The notes under the pieces are model-generated. The model made no database searches. It was not told the DNA's origin and saw only the letters and a list, made by a program, of their open reading frames with translations. A stretch of DNA of 64,000 nt, taken from positions 2,303,001 through 2,367,000 of the forward strand of contig NC_010571.1 in the NCBI RefSeq assembly GCF_000019965.1, given 5' to 3'. A program made the translations under genes and the position numbers. Position 1 is the stretch's first letter. Every line of letters begins with the position of its first letter. Below, in pieces: positions 8,930 through 17,610 of the stretch. The DNA is from Opitutus terrae PB90-1 (lineage in GTDB: Bacteria; Verrucomicrobiota; Verrucomicrobiia; Opitutales; Opitutaceae).

Positions 8930-9382
8930 TCAGCCGCGGCCGCCGAACGACACGTAGTCGTCGAGATCGAGATGATCGCAGTAGGTGCGGATGTCGTCGC
9001 GCTGCGGGCCGTAGCCGGCGATTTTGCCAGCGAGCCAGCTGTGGCCAGAGGCACTGCCGGGGGCGAATGATTCGAGCCACGCGGACCATTGGGCGATCTC
9101 GGCGGGCGTGCGGCGCGGCTGCAGATGTTCCGTGATCCACGCCAGCATCTCGGAGTCGGACTTGCCGGTCTTCACGGCATCGAGCAGCGCCGGCGCCTCG
9201 ATGCCGGTGAAGGCGAAGAACTGCCGGTCCATCATTGCGCCGTAGACGTATTCGCCGTTCTTGCCGGCGAGCGTGGCGCGGGCTTTCTCGAGCAGCCGCG
9301 GGAGTTGCGCGAAGCCGCCGAGCCGGGCCCGCGGGCTGCGCGGCGGATGTTGGGTAAGATCGGGCTCGGCGAAGTTGATCAT
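8930..9382 (-). CDS. DUF5069 protein
   Basis: This 150-residue soluble protein has the hallmarks I associate with DUF5069: an N-terminal DLTQHPPRSPRARLGGF, then LPRLLEKARATLAGKNGEY, and a C-terminal part ending YCDHLDLDDYVSFGGRG. No signal peptide or membrane segment is seen. The family is known mainly from Verrucomicrobiota and Planctomycetota and has no settled function, so it supports the taxonomic guess. It is on the same strand as, and close to, the lactonase-like gene. Confidence 0.85.
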   Translation of the reverse strand: MINFAEPDLTQHPPRSPRARLGGFAQLPRLLEKARATLAGKNGEYVYGAMMDRQFFAFTGIEAPALLDAVKTGKSDSEMLAWITEHLQPRRTPAEIAQWSAWLESFAPGSASGHSWLAGKIAGYGPQRDDIRTYCDHLDLDDYVSFGGRG

Positions 9383-9461
9383 GAGGGAAGCAGCGGGCGC
9401 GGTTGCGGAGTTAACCTCCGAAGCGGGCGGGTGAGCGACGACAAACCGGTCGGCGAGCAGC

Positions 9462-9968
9462 TCAGCACACGCGATCGCTGGGGCGCGGCTGTGCCGCCGC
9501 TCCCGCGGATTCGGCCGTCCAGAAACGCCAGCGCATCCACAACACCGTTGCGCTGGCGGTCGCGGCGAGCACGACGTCGATGGGGAACCAGTAGGGATAG
9601 CGAATCAACCGGTGACTGAGCACCTCGCGGGAGAGGGGGTAGAGCCAGGCGACACCGCCGGAAAGGCCATCGAGTCCGAGGTGCGAGGCATAGGCGACCG
9701 GCGCGAGCAGCAGGGCGATGAGCGGCAGCCGGCGACGCGCGAACATCGCGAGCAACACGAAGACCATCGTTCCGCCGGTGAAAGCGAATACGGTGTGTGA
9801 CCAGCTCGCGTAGCGCGCCGCGAGCGACAGGTGCGGGTGCAACACGTCGGGCAACGCACCGGCGAGCGCCACGATGCCGGCCGCCGCGTAGAACTCGCGC
9901 GGGGTCCGCCGCGGGAGTAACGGCGCCGCCGCCAGCGCGGGCAGGAGAGCGTGCGAGAGGACGTTCAT
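9462..9968 (-). CDS. YdjM/DUF457-type membrane-bound metal-dependent hydrolase
   Basis: This 168-residue protein has several hydrophobic segments and the histidine pattern of the YdjM-like family: SHAL at the N-terminus, LPDVLHPH near residue 45, WSHTVF near 58, and ASHLGLDGLSGG near 100. These His and Asp residues lie next to membrane segments and are thought to bind metal. The start at 9968 was chosen because the family begins with M-x-x-x-SH. It is an inner-membrane protein. The family's physiological role is poorly defined. Confidence 0.85.
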   Translation of the reverse strand: MNVLSHALLPALAAAPLLPRRTPREFYAAAGIVALAGALPDVLHPHLSLAARYASWSHTVFAFTGGTMVFVLLAMFARRRLPLIALLLAPVAYASHLGLDGLSGGVAWLYPLSREVLSHRLIRYPYWFPIDVVLAATASATVLWMRWRFWTAESAGAAAQPRPSDRVC

Positions 9969-10143
9969 GCGAGCAACCTCGGAGGAGATTCGCCGGGAGC
10001 ATGAGCTGTCTGCGGCCGAACCCAATCCAGAAGGTGGCCACCGGCGCGCGGACGAGGAGCGCTTTTGAGTGCGCCCGGGTGCTCACACACGAAGACGACG
10101 GCGTCTGGCGCGCCGACGTTGGCGTTGCCGGCGGGCCGTCGAA

Positions 10144-11028
10144 TCAAGATTCAAGGAAACCGACGCGCTTAATCGTCTTCATGATTTCGGTCGGTTCGCC
10201 GGAGGGCGCGGACCGTCGCTTCATCCAGCGCGTGAACATCCAGTCGAGGTAATGCGGGTGACCGTTCTCCTTCCATTGCTGCCCGAACCCGATCTGCAGG
10301 TGGCTCTCCGGATCATCGTAGCGGCGCGTCAGCTCCGCGAGTTCTTCGGTGGTAGGCGCGTGATACTTTCCATCGTGAATGACGCCAGGCCCCGTCAGCC
10401 GGCCGGTTTTGTGCGCGGGCTCCTCGGTGGCGTAGCCCAGCACGAGCGCGATGACGGGAAAGCAATACGTCGGCGGAAGATCCAGCAGCTTCCAGAGCCG
10501 GCTCATATCGCCGCGATGCACCCCGTTAGTCGGCAGGTAGTCGACGCCGAGCGAGCGAGCGGCGAGCGCGGCGTTCTGCGCGGCGAGGGTGGCGTCCACT
10601 GTCGCCGTGATCAGATTCGTCAGCGTGTTGGGCTCGTGGACGTGGCCGAGGGCCCTCGCGCTGGCGACGAGTCGGTTGTGATCGGCGAAGTAGACCAACA
10701 GCCGGCTGCCAGCGTAGCCGCAGATCTGCTTCATCGTCTCGCGGTCGCGGACGACGACGATGGAGTAGCACTGCATGTTCGACGCGTTCGCGGATCGCAC
10801 CGAGGCCGCGAGGATCGCCTGCAGCGTCTCCTCCGGAATCTCCTGATCAGTGAAATTGCCGTGGGTGGAGTGCAGCGCGTGAATCGTATCGAGCGTCGGA
10901 TTGGACGGTGTTCCTGGCGCGCGCGCCGCAGCGGCAGCGGCCACGGCACGCGGCGAGAGTTCGAGGAGCGAAACGCCGGCGCCGAGCAGGGCGGCGTGTT
11001 TCATGAACGTGCGACGGTTGGTTTTCAT
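10144..11028 (-). CDS. Tat-exported nitroreductase-family flavoprotein
   Basis: This 294-residue protein has a twin-arginine signal (TNRRTFMK, then a hydrophobic stretch to about residue 35), so it is probably exported folded with its FMN. The nitroreductase-like part begins near residue 50. SVRSANASNMQCYSIVVV corresponds to the cofactor-binding segment, followed by ALAARSLGVDYLPTNG and YCFPVIALVLGY. The usual RRS motif near the start of the domain is absent, so it belongs to a divergent branch. No ribosome site of the GGAGG type precedes the ATG. The substrate is unknown. Confidence 0.85.
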   Translation of the reverse strand: MKTNRRTFMKHAALLGAGVSLLELSPRAVAAAAAARAPGTPSNPTLDTIHALHSTHGNFTDQEIPEETLQAILAASVRSANASNMQCYSIVVVRDRETMKQICGYAGSRLLVYFADHNRLVASARALGHVHEPNTLTNLITATVDATLAAQNAALAARSLGVDYLPTNGVHRGDMSRLWKLLDLPPTYCFPVIALVLGYATEEPAHKTGRLTGPGVIHDGKYHAPTTEELAELTRRYDDPESHLQIGFGQQWKENGHPHYLDWMFTRWMKRRSAPSGEPTEIMKTIKRVGFLES

Positions 11029-11071
11029 ATCAGAGGGAGGAAGGTCAGCGGACCGCGGACTCAGGCGGGTT

Positions 11072-11599
11072 TCAGCTCGCGGGCGGATAGAGTTTTCGAA
11101 AATGCAGGCGCTGCACCGTGGCGTCTCTTGTCCACGGGGTGCGCTCGACGATCCCGAAGCCGGCTTTCGCGTAGAGATGACAAGCAGGAGCGAAAAATGG
11201 CAGGTCGAGCGTGAAAGCATCGACGGCGATCACACCGACACCGCGCAGCCGCCGCAGAATTTCCTGCAGCTGCAGAGTGCCAAGACCGCGGTGCTGGCGA
11301 TCGGGCACGACGCAGTGGTGGCCGATGCGCGCCGATGCTGGCGCGGCGCGCGGATCGAAGGAGCCGAACCCGACCAAGGTCTCATGCTGCCAGCTCAGGA
11401 AGACGCAGCGTCCCACTTCTGGTGTGCGGAAGGCGACACGATCGAAGTCCGCCCAGGCGGCCAGCTCCGGAGCCCAGCGCGAGGAATTGCGCGTGATCAG
11501 CGGGCCATAGGCCAGCCGGAGCAGCGAAGCGAGCGACCCTTCCGGGGCGTGAACGATTTCGGTGAATCGGAGGTCGGTCTGGTTGGATGCGTCAGTCAT
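11072..11599 (-). CDS. GNAT-family N-acetyltransferase
   Basis: The protein is 175 residues from the ATG at 11599. The GNAT fold is seen as RFTEIVHAPEGSLASLLRLAYG, then LVGFGSFDP, IGHHCVVPDRQHRGLGTLQL (acetyl-CoA loop, Q-x-x-G-x-G pattern) and a C-terminal LYAKAGFGIVERTPW. Alternative starts are an ATG at 11632 and a GTG at 11683; the shorter one was chosen because the fold begins right after it. The acceptor substrate is unknown. Confidence 0.85.
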   Translation of the reverse strand: MTDASNQTDLRFTEIVHAPEGSLASLLRLAYGPLITRNSSRWAPELAAWADFDRVAFRTPEVGRCVFLSWQHETLVGFGSFDPRAAPASARIGHHCVVPDRQHRGLGTLQLQEILRRLRGVGVIAVDAFTLDLPFFAPACHLYAKAGFGIVERTPWTRDATVQRLHFRKLYPPAS

Positions 11600-11845
11600 C
11601 TGGAACCGAGCATGCGCTGGTGATTCGGACATCGTGGCGTCCAGTGATTGAGGGGAACTGAGCGCCGTGAGTCTGTCGGCCACGGATGACCAGGGCGACA
11701 GTGGTTGGACTGACGGGCGTGCGCGTCGCCAAGCGGTCGCACCGCTCGGTTGACGGTTCTGGCTCCAGTTCGCTGGCGTGCGCTCGAGACGGAGGATCGG
11801 GCCGGGCCGAATCGGAGGGGGCGTCGTGGCAGCAGCCCGGGCCGT

Positions 11846-13015
11846 TCACCGCATGCTCTTGAGGCCGGAATCGATCTCGGCGGCGATGCGGGCCAGGACC
11901 TCGTCGAACGAGCCCATCCCGTCGATCTTCGTCACGCCGTGAAGCTGGTTATATTTTTCGATCACCGGGACGGTCTTCGTCTCGTGCTCGCTGAGCCGCT
12001 TCACGATCTTCGAGGTGGCGTTGTCGTAGGGCATGCAGGCGTCCGTCTTGCTGCGCTCGTCGAGCCGGCGGATGAGCTCCAGCGTGGGCACCTCGATCTC
12101 GATGATCTTCGAAATCGACGATCCGCGTTTTTGCAGCAGGCCGTCGAGGATATAGGACTGCACGAGCGTGCGTGGAAAGCCCTTGAAAATGTAACCTTTC
12201 ACCCCCTTCGAGGCGGCGAGCTTCTGCTCGATGAGCGGCACGACGATTTCGTCGGGCACGAGCTGGCCGTTCTCGTAAAGTGCGACAATTTTTTTGCCCA
12301 GTTCGGTGCCGCGCTTGATCTCCGCGTCGAGCATCGGGCCGGTGGCGATGTATTCGAGGTCGAACTTCTTCGCGAGCGCCTTGCCCTGCGAACCGCGGCC
12401 GGAGCCCGGATAACCGAAGAGGACGACGTTGAAGAGCCGCTTGCTCAGCTCGGCGGACACGAGTTCGGTGATCTGCGCGGTCACCTCGTCGATGCTGCGG
12501 GTCCCGTCGACCTCGGTGCAGATGCCCTTGTCCCGGTAAAACTGCAGCACGGGCAGCGTCTTCTGATTGTATTCCCGCAGCCGGTTGCGGATCACGCTCT
12601 CGTTGTCATCGCTGCGGCCGGAGGTCGCACCGCGTTTCAGGAGCCGGCGGACGGATTCCTCCTCCGGGACCTTCAGGCTGATGAGGCAGCTCAGCGAGGT
12701 GTGCAGCTTCAGCATCAGGCCTTCGAGAATGTAGGCCTGGATGTAGGTGCGTGGGAAGCCGTCGAAGAGAAAGCCATTGCAGCCGGTATTGTCGGTGATG
12801 GTTTTCTCGATGATCTGGACGATGATCTCGTCCGACACGAGACCGCCGGCGGCGATGATGCTCTGGGCCTCGAGCCCGAGCTTGGTCTTGCCCGCCATCT
12901 CTTTCCGGAGGAGATCACCGGTGGAGATGTAGAACAGATTGTAACGCTTGATGAGGAATTCCGACTGCGTGCCTTTACCAGCTCCAGGGGGACCGAACAG
13001 CGCGATATTCAGCAT
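11846..13015 (-). CDS. adk: Tandem (double-domain) adenylate kinase
   Basis: This 389-residue protein holds two adenylate-kinase domains in one chain; a normal enzyme is about 190-215 residues. Domain 1 (1-190) is complete by motif: P-loop GPPGAGKGT at 8-16, STGDLL at 31-36, FDGFPRT at 84-90 and GRSDDN at 133-138, with a short LID. Domain 2 (194-389) keeps the fold but has GYPGSGRGS (P-loop Lys to Arg), FKGFPRT (Asp to Lys) and no GRxDDN. Domain 1 should make ADP from ATP and AMP; domain 2 looks catalytically weak or regulatory. The start at 13015 gives the standard MLNIALFGPP beginning. It is divergent to the PaaX-like gene. Confidence 0.93.
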   Translation of the reverse strand: MLNIALFGPPGAGKGTQSEFLIKRYNLFYISTGDLLRKEMAGKTKLGLEAQSIIAAGGLVSDEIIVQIIEKTITDNTGCNGFLFDGFPRTYIQAYILEGLMLKLHTSLSCLISLKVPEEESVRRLLKRGATSGRSDDNESVIRNRLREYNQKTLPVLQFYRDKGICTEVDGTRSIDEVTAQITELVSAELSKRLFNVVLFGYPGSGRGSQGKALAKKFDLEYIATGPMLDAEIKRGTELGKKIVALYENGQLVPDEIVVPLIEQKLAASKGVKGYIFKGFPRTLVQSYILDGLLQKRGSSISKIIEIEVPTLELIRRLDERSKTDACMPYDNATSKIVKRLSEHETKTVPVIEKYNQLHGVTKIDGMGSFDEVLARIAAEIDSGLKSMR

Positions 13016-13278
13016 GGGGTGAGGGGCTAGCCAATCGGCGCGGGGGACGGGTCCGCCGACGACGCAGGCACGATGGCGCAATGCGGCCCGGGCGTCACGC
13101 CTGATATTGGCGGCTTGCGTCGAGCGCGTTGCGGTAGTCGCAGCGAGGTTGGAGCCGCGTGGGCGCAGCGAGAGCGGCGATTGCGAACGAAGGCGTTGTG
13201 CACCGCGTCGGCGCAATGGCGAACGTCCGCCCGCTCTTCACGCGCCGTCGTGACGGTCCTGGGGGCCGAATCCTGCCG

Positions 13279-13318
13279 AAGCCACGAGCGTGGTCCGATC
13301 GGACCACGTTCGTGGCTT
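13279..13318. repeat. 40-bp palindrome, copy 1
   Basis: The arms are 20 bp, centred between 13298 and 13299, with one mismatch (core GTGGTCCGATCGGACCAC). The same palindrome recurs at 14277-14312, so the pair brackets the PaaX-like gene. Copy 1 lies in the 337-bp divergent spacer between adk and that gene, which otherwise shows nothing recognisable. It may be a REP-type element, a MITE remnant, or an operator. Confidence 0.85.
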
Positions 13319-13352
13319 GTGTCCAGCTAGCGAATAGCGCACGCTCGGAGGC

Positions 13353-14111
13353 GTGCGCTCGTCCGTTGCGCCATCGCTGCAGATCCTGTTCGCGCTCGCT
13401 GACGCTGCCGCGGAGTTGTCGCGGATCGCGGTCTGCGGCGCGTGGGAGCGGTGGCTCGGTCCGCAACGTTTCGGACGGCACTGGGCGCTGTTGCAGCGAA
13501 GCGGATGGGTTGCCGCGCCGAGCACGGCCGGTAACCTAAGTCGAGTGCTGCGACTCACTGCCGCCGGCCGCCTGGCCGCAGCCGGCGGCCGCGATCCGGA
13601 AGCGCAGTGGGACCGCTCTTGGGATGGGCGCTGGCGCGTGGCGCTGTTCGATATCCCTGAGCAGCGGCGCGCGCTGCGGGTCAAGCTTCGCCGCCGGCTG
13701 GCCGAACTCGGGTTCGGTTACCTGCAGAACAGCGTTTGGGTGAGCCCCGACCCGTGCGAGAGGTTGCAGGCGCTTGTGCGCGACCTCAGCGGTGAGGCCG
13801 AGTCGTTCTCGTTCATCGAAGCTCGTCCGTGCGCAGGAGAAACAGACGCTGACGTGGTCAAGGGCGCGTGGAGCTTCCCAGCCATCAACCGAAATTACGC
13901 GAACTATTTAGAGGTGCTAAAGCACCAGCCGAGACGGATCGACGGAGTCGCGGCACGGCGCAGTTGGTTGCAGGTCGAATGGAAGGCGTGGCTGAAGGCG
14001 GTGCGCAGCGATCCGCTTCTTCCCGAACCGCTGTTGCCCACCCCGTATCTCGGCCGCGAGGCATGGCGGCAGCGTTGTAGTGCGCTGAGGCATCTGATCC
14101 GAGCCGGCTGA
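13353..14111 (+). CDS. PaaX-like transcriptional regulator
   Basis: This is the only plus-strand gene in the window: 252 residues from a GTG at 13353. The N-terminal 80 residues resemble a winged helix (GPQRFGRHWALLQRSGWV, then LRLTAAGR). Residues 90-150 carry the PaaX middle domain, related in fold to Cas2: WDGRWRVALFDIPEQRR, LRRRLAELGFGYLQNSVWVS. The C-terminal part (YANYLEV to the end) is the remaining PaaX region. PaaX proteins repress phenylacetate genes by binding phenylacetyl-CoA, but no phenylacetate genes are nearby, so the effector here is unknown. It is flanked by two copies of one palindrome. Confidence 0.85.
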   Translation: MRSSVAPSLQILFALADAAAELSRIAVCGAWERWLGPQRFGRHWALLQRSGWVAAPSTAGNLSRVLRLTAAGRLAAAGGRDPEAQWDRSWDGRWRVALFDIPEQRRALRVKLRRRLAELGFGYLQNSVWVSPDPCERLQALVRDLSGEAESFSFIEARPCAGETDADVVKGAWSFPAINRNYANYLEVLKHQPRRIDGVAARRSWLQVEWKAWLKAVRSDPLLPEPLLPTPYLGREAWRQRCSALRHLIRAG

Positions 14112-14188
14112 GATCCGACGAACAAGGGTGGGCGGCGTCGGGCGGGAATTGCGCGGGCCGCCTTCGACCTAAAATGGTCGTTTCAACG

Positions 14189-14204
14189 CGACTGGCGCCA
14201 GTCG
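14189..14204. promoter_or_regulatory. Perfect 16-bp palindrome downstream of the PaaX-like gene
   Basis: CGACTGGCGCCAGTCG at 14189-14204 is a perfect inverted repeat without a spacer. It lies 77 bp after the PaaX-like stop codon. It could be a protein-binding site or part of a weak terminator; no T-run follows. The rest of 14112-14276 shows nothing recognisable. Confidence 0.4.
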
Positions 14205-14276
14205 GTCGCTGATGATCCAGATCGTGAGCGGCCGACAGTCAGTTCCCCTGGTCCTCGGAATTGCTGGTTGGCGGGA

Positions 14277-14312
14277 GCCACGAACGTGGTCCGATCGGAC
14301 CATGTTCGTGGC
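14277..14312. repeat. 36-bp palindrome, copy 2
   Basis: The 18-bp arms are centred between 14294 and 14295 with one mismatch. The sequence matches the palindrome at 13279-13318 almost base for base (shared core CGTGGTCCGATCGGACCA). The two copies are about 1 kb apart, on either side of the PaaX-like gene. Confidence 0.85.
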
Positions 14313-14351
14313 CGGTGGTCGGGTCGGGGAGAAAGCGATTTGGCACGGTTC

Positions 14352-14375
14352 GCCTGGAGCGCGAGAGCTCCAGGC
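14352..14375 (-). terminator. Hairpin at the end of the unknown gene 14400-15089
   Basis: There is a perfect 9-bp stem, GCCTGGAGC at 14352-14360 and GCTCCAGGC at 14367-14375, with a six-base loop. It begins about 25 bases after the stop codon of the minus-strand gene. No clear T-run follows, so an intrinsic terminator is possible but unproved. Confidence 0.4.
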
Positions 14376-14399
14376 AAGATGCGGCTCAGGCGAAAGGGC

Positions 14400-15089
14400 T
14401 CACCGATCGCATTGTTCGAGCAGGCGCCGGCCGACGGCGGCGCGGCGACGCGCGAAGGGCGCCGAGGACGTTGAGAGTCGCGGCAAAATCCGGCGCCAGC
14501 GAACCGCGGCGTAAAGGAGCTCATCCCGCGCGAACTCCGGAGCGATTTCGGTGAGCACAAGGCTCGTGTGGAATAAGGGGAACCTTCGCCAGCGGCCGTC
14601 ACCCGTGCGCGCCTGTTTCAGCTCGGCCAGCCCGAGCTGCAGTCGTTCCTCGGAGCGGGGAAAGAGGTTGAGGGCGACGTTGCGCCAATACCCGCCGGAG
14701 CAGGTGCCGCAGCAATAGGTCCCGCTGGTGTGGCCGCTTCGCTCCCAGCGATCCAGTTGCGCGGCCATGCCGGCGATCGCACGATCCAGCGCTGATTGCA
14801 CGGTCAATTCCCTCACGTTGAGCAGCGTGAGCACGCGGCACGCTTCCTCGCCGAGCAGATGCGCGATGCCGACGCGCGAATGCACGGGTTCGCCGGTGAA
14901 AAGCCGGTAGCCGGCACGATCGCGATCGGTCGGAGCGAACATGCCGGCATAGGCGCCGGGCAAACCTTGGCGCGCGGCGATCGATTGCGCGGCACGGGTT
15001 CGGTCCGCGGACGTGATCGGCCGCGCGAAGAAAAGCGAGTCGGCGAGCGCGTCGAGCGTGGCGCCGAGACTGCGAACGGGCGGAGTCAT
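14400..15089 (-). CDS. Unknown soluble protein with a cysteine-rich motif
   Basis: I do not recognise this 229-residue protein. It has no signal peptide or membrane segment. A striking stretch near residue 120 reads [20 protein letters not shown], with three cysteines in five residues, which could bind metal or be redox-active. The remainder is helical and arginine-rich. The start ATG overlaps the stop of the VOC gene in an ATGA, so the two are probably translationally coupled and functionally linked. Confidence 0.75.
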   Translation of the reverse strand: MTPPVRSLGATLDALADSLFFARPITSADRTRAAQSIAARQGLPGAYAGMFAPTDRDRAGYRLFTGEPVHSRVGIAHLLGEEACRVLTLLNVRELTVQSALDRAIAGMAAQLDRWERSGHTSGTYCCGTCSGGYWRNVALNLFPRSEERLQLGLAELKQARTGDGRWRRFPLFHTSLVLTEIAPEFARDELLYAAVRWRRILPRLSTSSAPFARRRAAVGRRLLEQCDR

Positions 15090-15457
15090 TTGCGGGCGTG
15101 GACGATCAGCTCGTTGCCGTCGGGATCGCGAATGATGCAGCCCCGGCAGGCTGGCGATTCAAACGGACCATCGGCGATCGAGACGGCGTTCGCTTTGAGA
15201 TGAGCGATCGTGGCGTCGAAGTCCACCACCTCGAGGGCGAGCGTGGCTCCATGCGAGCCGGCGCGGTGCTTCTCGTCGGCCGAGGTGATCGCCAGGGTGC
15301 CGGCGCCGATGTCGTATTCCACCCACTGGTCATCCCAATTGGCGGTCACCTTGAGTCCGAGCGTATCCTCATAAAAGGATCGCGAGGTCTTCACGTTGGC
15401 GACCGGGTAGACGACGAAGGCGACGTCTTTGAAGAGCGGTGAGGAGGGGGAGGGCAT
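15086..15457 (-). CDS. VOC-family (glyoxalase/bleomycin-resistance fold) protein
   Basis: This 123-residue single-domain protein has the vicinal-oxygen-chelate pattern: [55 protein letters not shown] and, near the C-terminus, [19 protein letters not shown]. The family includes lyases, dioxygenases and binding proteins, and the substrate cannot be told. It is upstream of and overlaps the unknown gene 14400-15089 by four bases. Confidence 0.9.
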   Translation of the reverse strand: MPSPSSPLFKDVAFVVYPVANVKTSRSFYEDTLGLKVTANWDDQWVEYDIGAGTLAITSADEKHRAGSHGATLALEVVDFDATIAHLKANAVSIADGPFESPACRGCIIRDPDGNELIVHARK

Positions 15458-15498
15458 GGGGGCGAAGTTGAGAGATGAGGGTTGAGAGTTGAGGGTGG

Positions 15499-15697
15499 AG
15501 AGATGAGAGATGAGAGATGAGAAATGAGAAATGAGAGATGAGAGATGAGAGATGAGAGATGAGAGATGAGAGATGAGAGATGAGAGATGAGAGATGAGAG
15601 ATGAGAGATGAGAGATGAGAGATGAGAGATGAGAGATGAGAGATGAGAGATGAGAGATGAGAGATGAGAGATGAGAGATGAGAGATGAGAGATGAGA
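15499..15697. repeat. 7-bp tandem array (about 28 copies of GAGATGA)
   Basis: This is an almost perfect run of the heptamer GAGATGA (equivalently AGAGATG) over roughly 200 bp, with a few GAAATGA variants at the left end and diverged GTTGAGA units from about 15467. It fills most of the 321-bp gap between the glycosyltransferase and VOC genes. A minus-strand open frame across it only encodes the 7-residue repeat and is not a gene. Similar degenerate heptamers occur in other spacers of this window. Confidence 0.95.
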
Positions 15698-15778
15698 GCG
15701 CGGTGGGCCTCGAAAGCATAAGGACCGATGCAGTCGAAGCCGAGGACGATCTTGGCGGTGGACGGCAGTCCGGGGCGC

Positions 15779-17038
15779 TCAGCTGGCGCGCTGGAGTGAC
15801 TCGAGTGTGTCGAGTGTGATGGTCGCGGGCTGGCCGAGCTGGACCTTCGCGGCCAGGGCTTCGCAGGCGGCGCTGACTTCGGGATTGTTGAGCAACGAGC
15901 GCAGTGCGGCGGTGACGTTCGTCACGGTGAATTTTGCCGGATAGAGCCGGCGCCCGACGCCGAGCCGGACGAGCCGTTGGGCGTTGTCCGGCTGGTCGTG
16001 CGCCATGGGCATCACCAGTTGCGGAATGCCGGCCGCCAATGCCTGCGCGAGCGTGCCGATGCCGCCATGGTGCACGATGGCGGCGGCGCGTGGCAGGAGC
16101 CGACTGAACGGCACGTAGCCGGTGGCGAGAATCGTGTCGGGAAGTTCGGCTGGCAGTTGCGCGCGATCCGGCGTGGCGAACACCGCGCGGAGCCGAAGCT
16201 CGCGGCAGACCGCCAGCGCAGTCGCAAAGAATTCGTGGGCGTGGAGCATGGCGCTGCCCGCGGTGAAGACCACCGGCGCGGGTCCGGCGGCGAGGAAGCG
16301 CTCGATGGCGGGCGAGAGTTCCTGGTACTGGCCAAGATCATAGAGCGGAAAACCGGCGAGCCGGTGACGTGGCGGCCAGTCTGGCTGAGGTGAACCAAAC
16401 CAATCCGGAAACAGGCACAGCACGCCGTCGGGCGAGTTCATCCATTCGCGCATCAAGCTGCGTGGCGCCGGCACGCCGAGCGTGCGGCAGGCGGCGCGCA
16501 CGGAGCGGCCGGCGCATTGGTCGAGAGGGTTCGGCAGCGCGAAGAACAGCCGTTTGAACCACCGTGGCATCCGGGCAAACCACTCCAGGTGCGCGCGCAT
16601 CACGGGCGTGTCGTGCAGGCTCAGGATCACCGATGGCTGGAGGTGCACCGTGGCGAGCGGGAGCCGGAGTTTTTCGCGCGCCAGCCGGGCGCCGAGCGCG
16701 AGCAACGAGCCGACCAGGACAACATCGGGCCCGGCGCGTTCGCGCACGGCCGCGATGGTGTCGTAGTACTCAGCCGTCATGTCACCCGCGAAGCCGAGCG
16801 TAAGATGCATGCCGTGCCACGGGTGCCACAACTTGGGATTACGCACCAGCCGCTCATACTGGCCCGGATCGCCGACCGGCACGTGAGGCACACCGGCGCG
16901 ACGCGCGGCGTCGGCGAACGTCGGTGGCGCAATCAGCGTCGCGGCATGGCCACGCTGCTGCAACTCGTGTCCGATCCAGAGGAACGGGTTGACGTCACCG
17001 GCGCTGCCGAAAGGCACGAGAATGAAATGACGAGGCAT
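15779..17038 (-). CDS. Family 1 (UGT-like) glycosyltransferase
   Basis: This 419-residue protein has the GT-B fold of the UGT/GT1 group. The N-terminal acceptor half begins with [20 protein letters not shown]. The C-terminal donor half has the diagnostic [20 protein letters not shown] followed by [15 protein letters not shown]. Such enzymes move a sugar from a nucleotide sugar to a lipid, sterol, flavonoid or macrolide; the acceptor here is unknown. There is no signal peptide, so it is cytoplasmic. The ATG is preceded by a pyrimidine-rich CTTCCTCCC, not a GGAGG-type site. Confidence 0.92.
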   Translation of the reverse strand: MPRHFILVPFGSAGDVNPFLWIGHELQQRGHAATLIAPPTFADAARRAGVPHVPVGDPGQYERLVRNPKLWHPWHGMHLTLGFAGDMTAEYYDTIAAVRERAGPDVVLVGSLLALGARLAREKLRLPLATVHLQPSVILSLHDTPVMRAHLEWFARMPRWFKRLFFALPNPLDQCAGRSVRAACRTLGVPAPRSLMREWMNSPDGVLCLFPDWFGSPQPDWPPRHRLAGFPLYDLGQYQELSPAIERFLAAGPAPVVFTAGSAMLHAHEFFATALAVCRELRLRAVFATPDRAQLPAELPDTILATGYVPFSRLLPRAAAIVHHGGIGTLAQALAAGIPQLVMPMAHDQPDNAQRLVRLGVGRRLYPAKFTVTNVTAALRSLLNNPEVSAACEALAAKVQLGQPATITLDTLESLQRAS

Positions 17039-17155
17039 GGGAGGAAGCAGAGAGCTGAGAGGCCAGAGCCAAGAGCAGGACCGATTGAAGCGGGTCGTCG
17101 GGGAAATTCATCGCGGCCGTCGTGGCCGGCGCGCCCTCTATGAATCCAGCGCTGC

Positions 17156-17566
17156 CTAGGCCGATGACGCCGTTGACAGTTTCCGTTCCGGGAGCGCGGC
17201 GAAGGCGTAGACCGCAGCCAGACCGAGCAGCAGCAGGCCGAAGCCGACATCGAAACCGCGCAGCAAAGAAGCGACGCCGACGCGCTGCAGATACAGGAGG
17301 GAAATGAAAGCGCAGAGAGTTCGCCCAAGGCTGGTCGAGAGGAGCTCGGCCCGCTTGAAAATCGAGATGTAGGCGAAGCAGAGCACCGCGGCGAGGACGG
17401 TGCCGTTGAAGACATGCATGCTCGCCTTGAGATTGGCCCAGACGTCCGGGGCAAGGCCAGCTGGCGCCGGTCGACCTTGAATGCCAACAGCCATGGCGAT
17501 GTGCAGACCGACGAACAGCGTCTGCACGATGCCGCCGACGAGGAGCAGAACGGATTTGGTTTTCAT
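17156..17566 (-). CDS. Four-helix membrane protein of unknown function
   Basis: This 136-residue protein has four predicted membrane segments (about 5-28, 52-70, 80-101 and 105-126). A loop contains HVFNGTV. I do not recognise a named family. It starts 44 bp after the ADOP4 stop on the same strand and may be co-transcribed with it. Confidence 0.75.
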   Translation of the reverse strand: MKTKSVLLLVGGIVQTLFVGLHIAMAVGIQGRPAPAGLAPDVWANLKASMHVFNGTVLAAVLCFAYISIFKRAELLSTSLGRTLCAFISLLYLQRVGVASLLRGFDVGFGLLLLGLAAVYAFAALPERKLSTASSA

Positions 17567-17610
17567 GATGGAGTCGAGGCAGGGGATACGGGGCTGCGCG
17601 AGCGGCGGAG

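Noticed and set aside
15499-15697. CRISPR array
   Set aside because: The repeat unit is 7 bp, with no spacers and no cas genes nearby.
15369-15719. Minus-strand frame encoding a Leu-Ile-Ser-His-Leu-Ser-Ser repeat protein
   Set aside because: It is produced by the 7-bp tandem array; three units give 21 bases without stops. It has no start context and overlaps the VOC gene.
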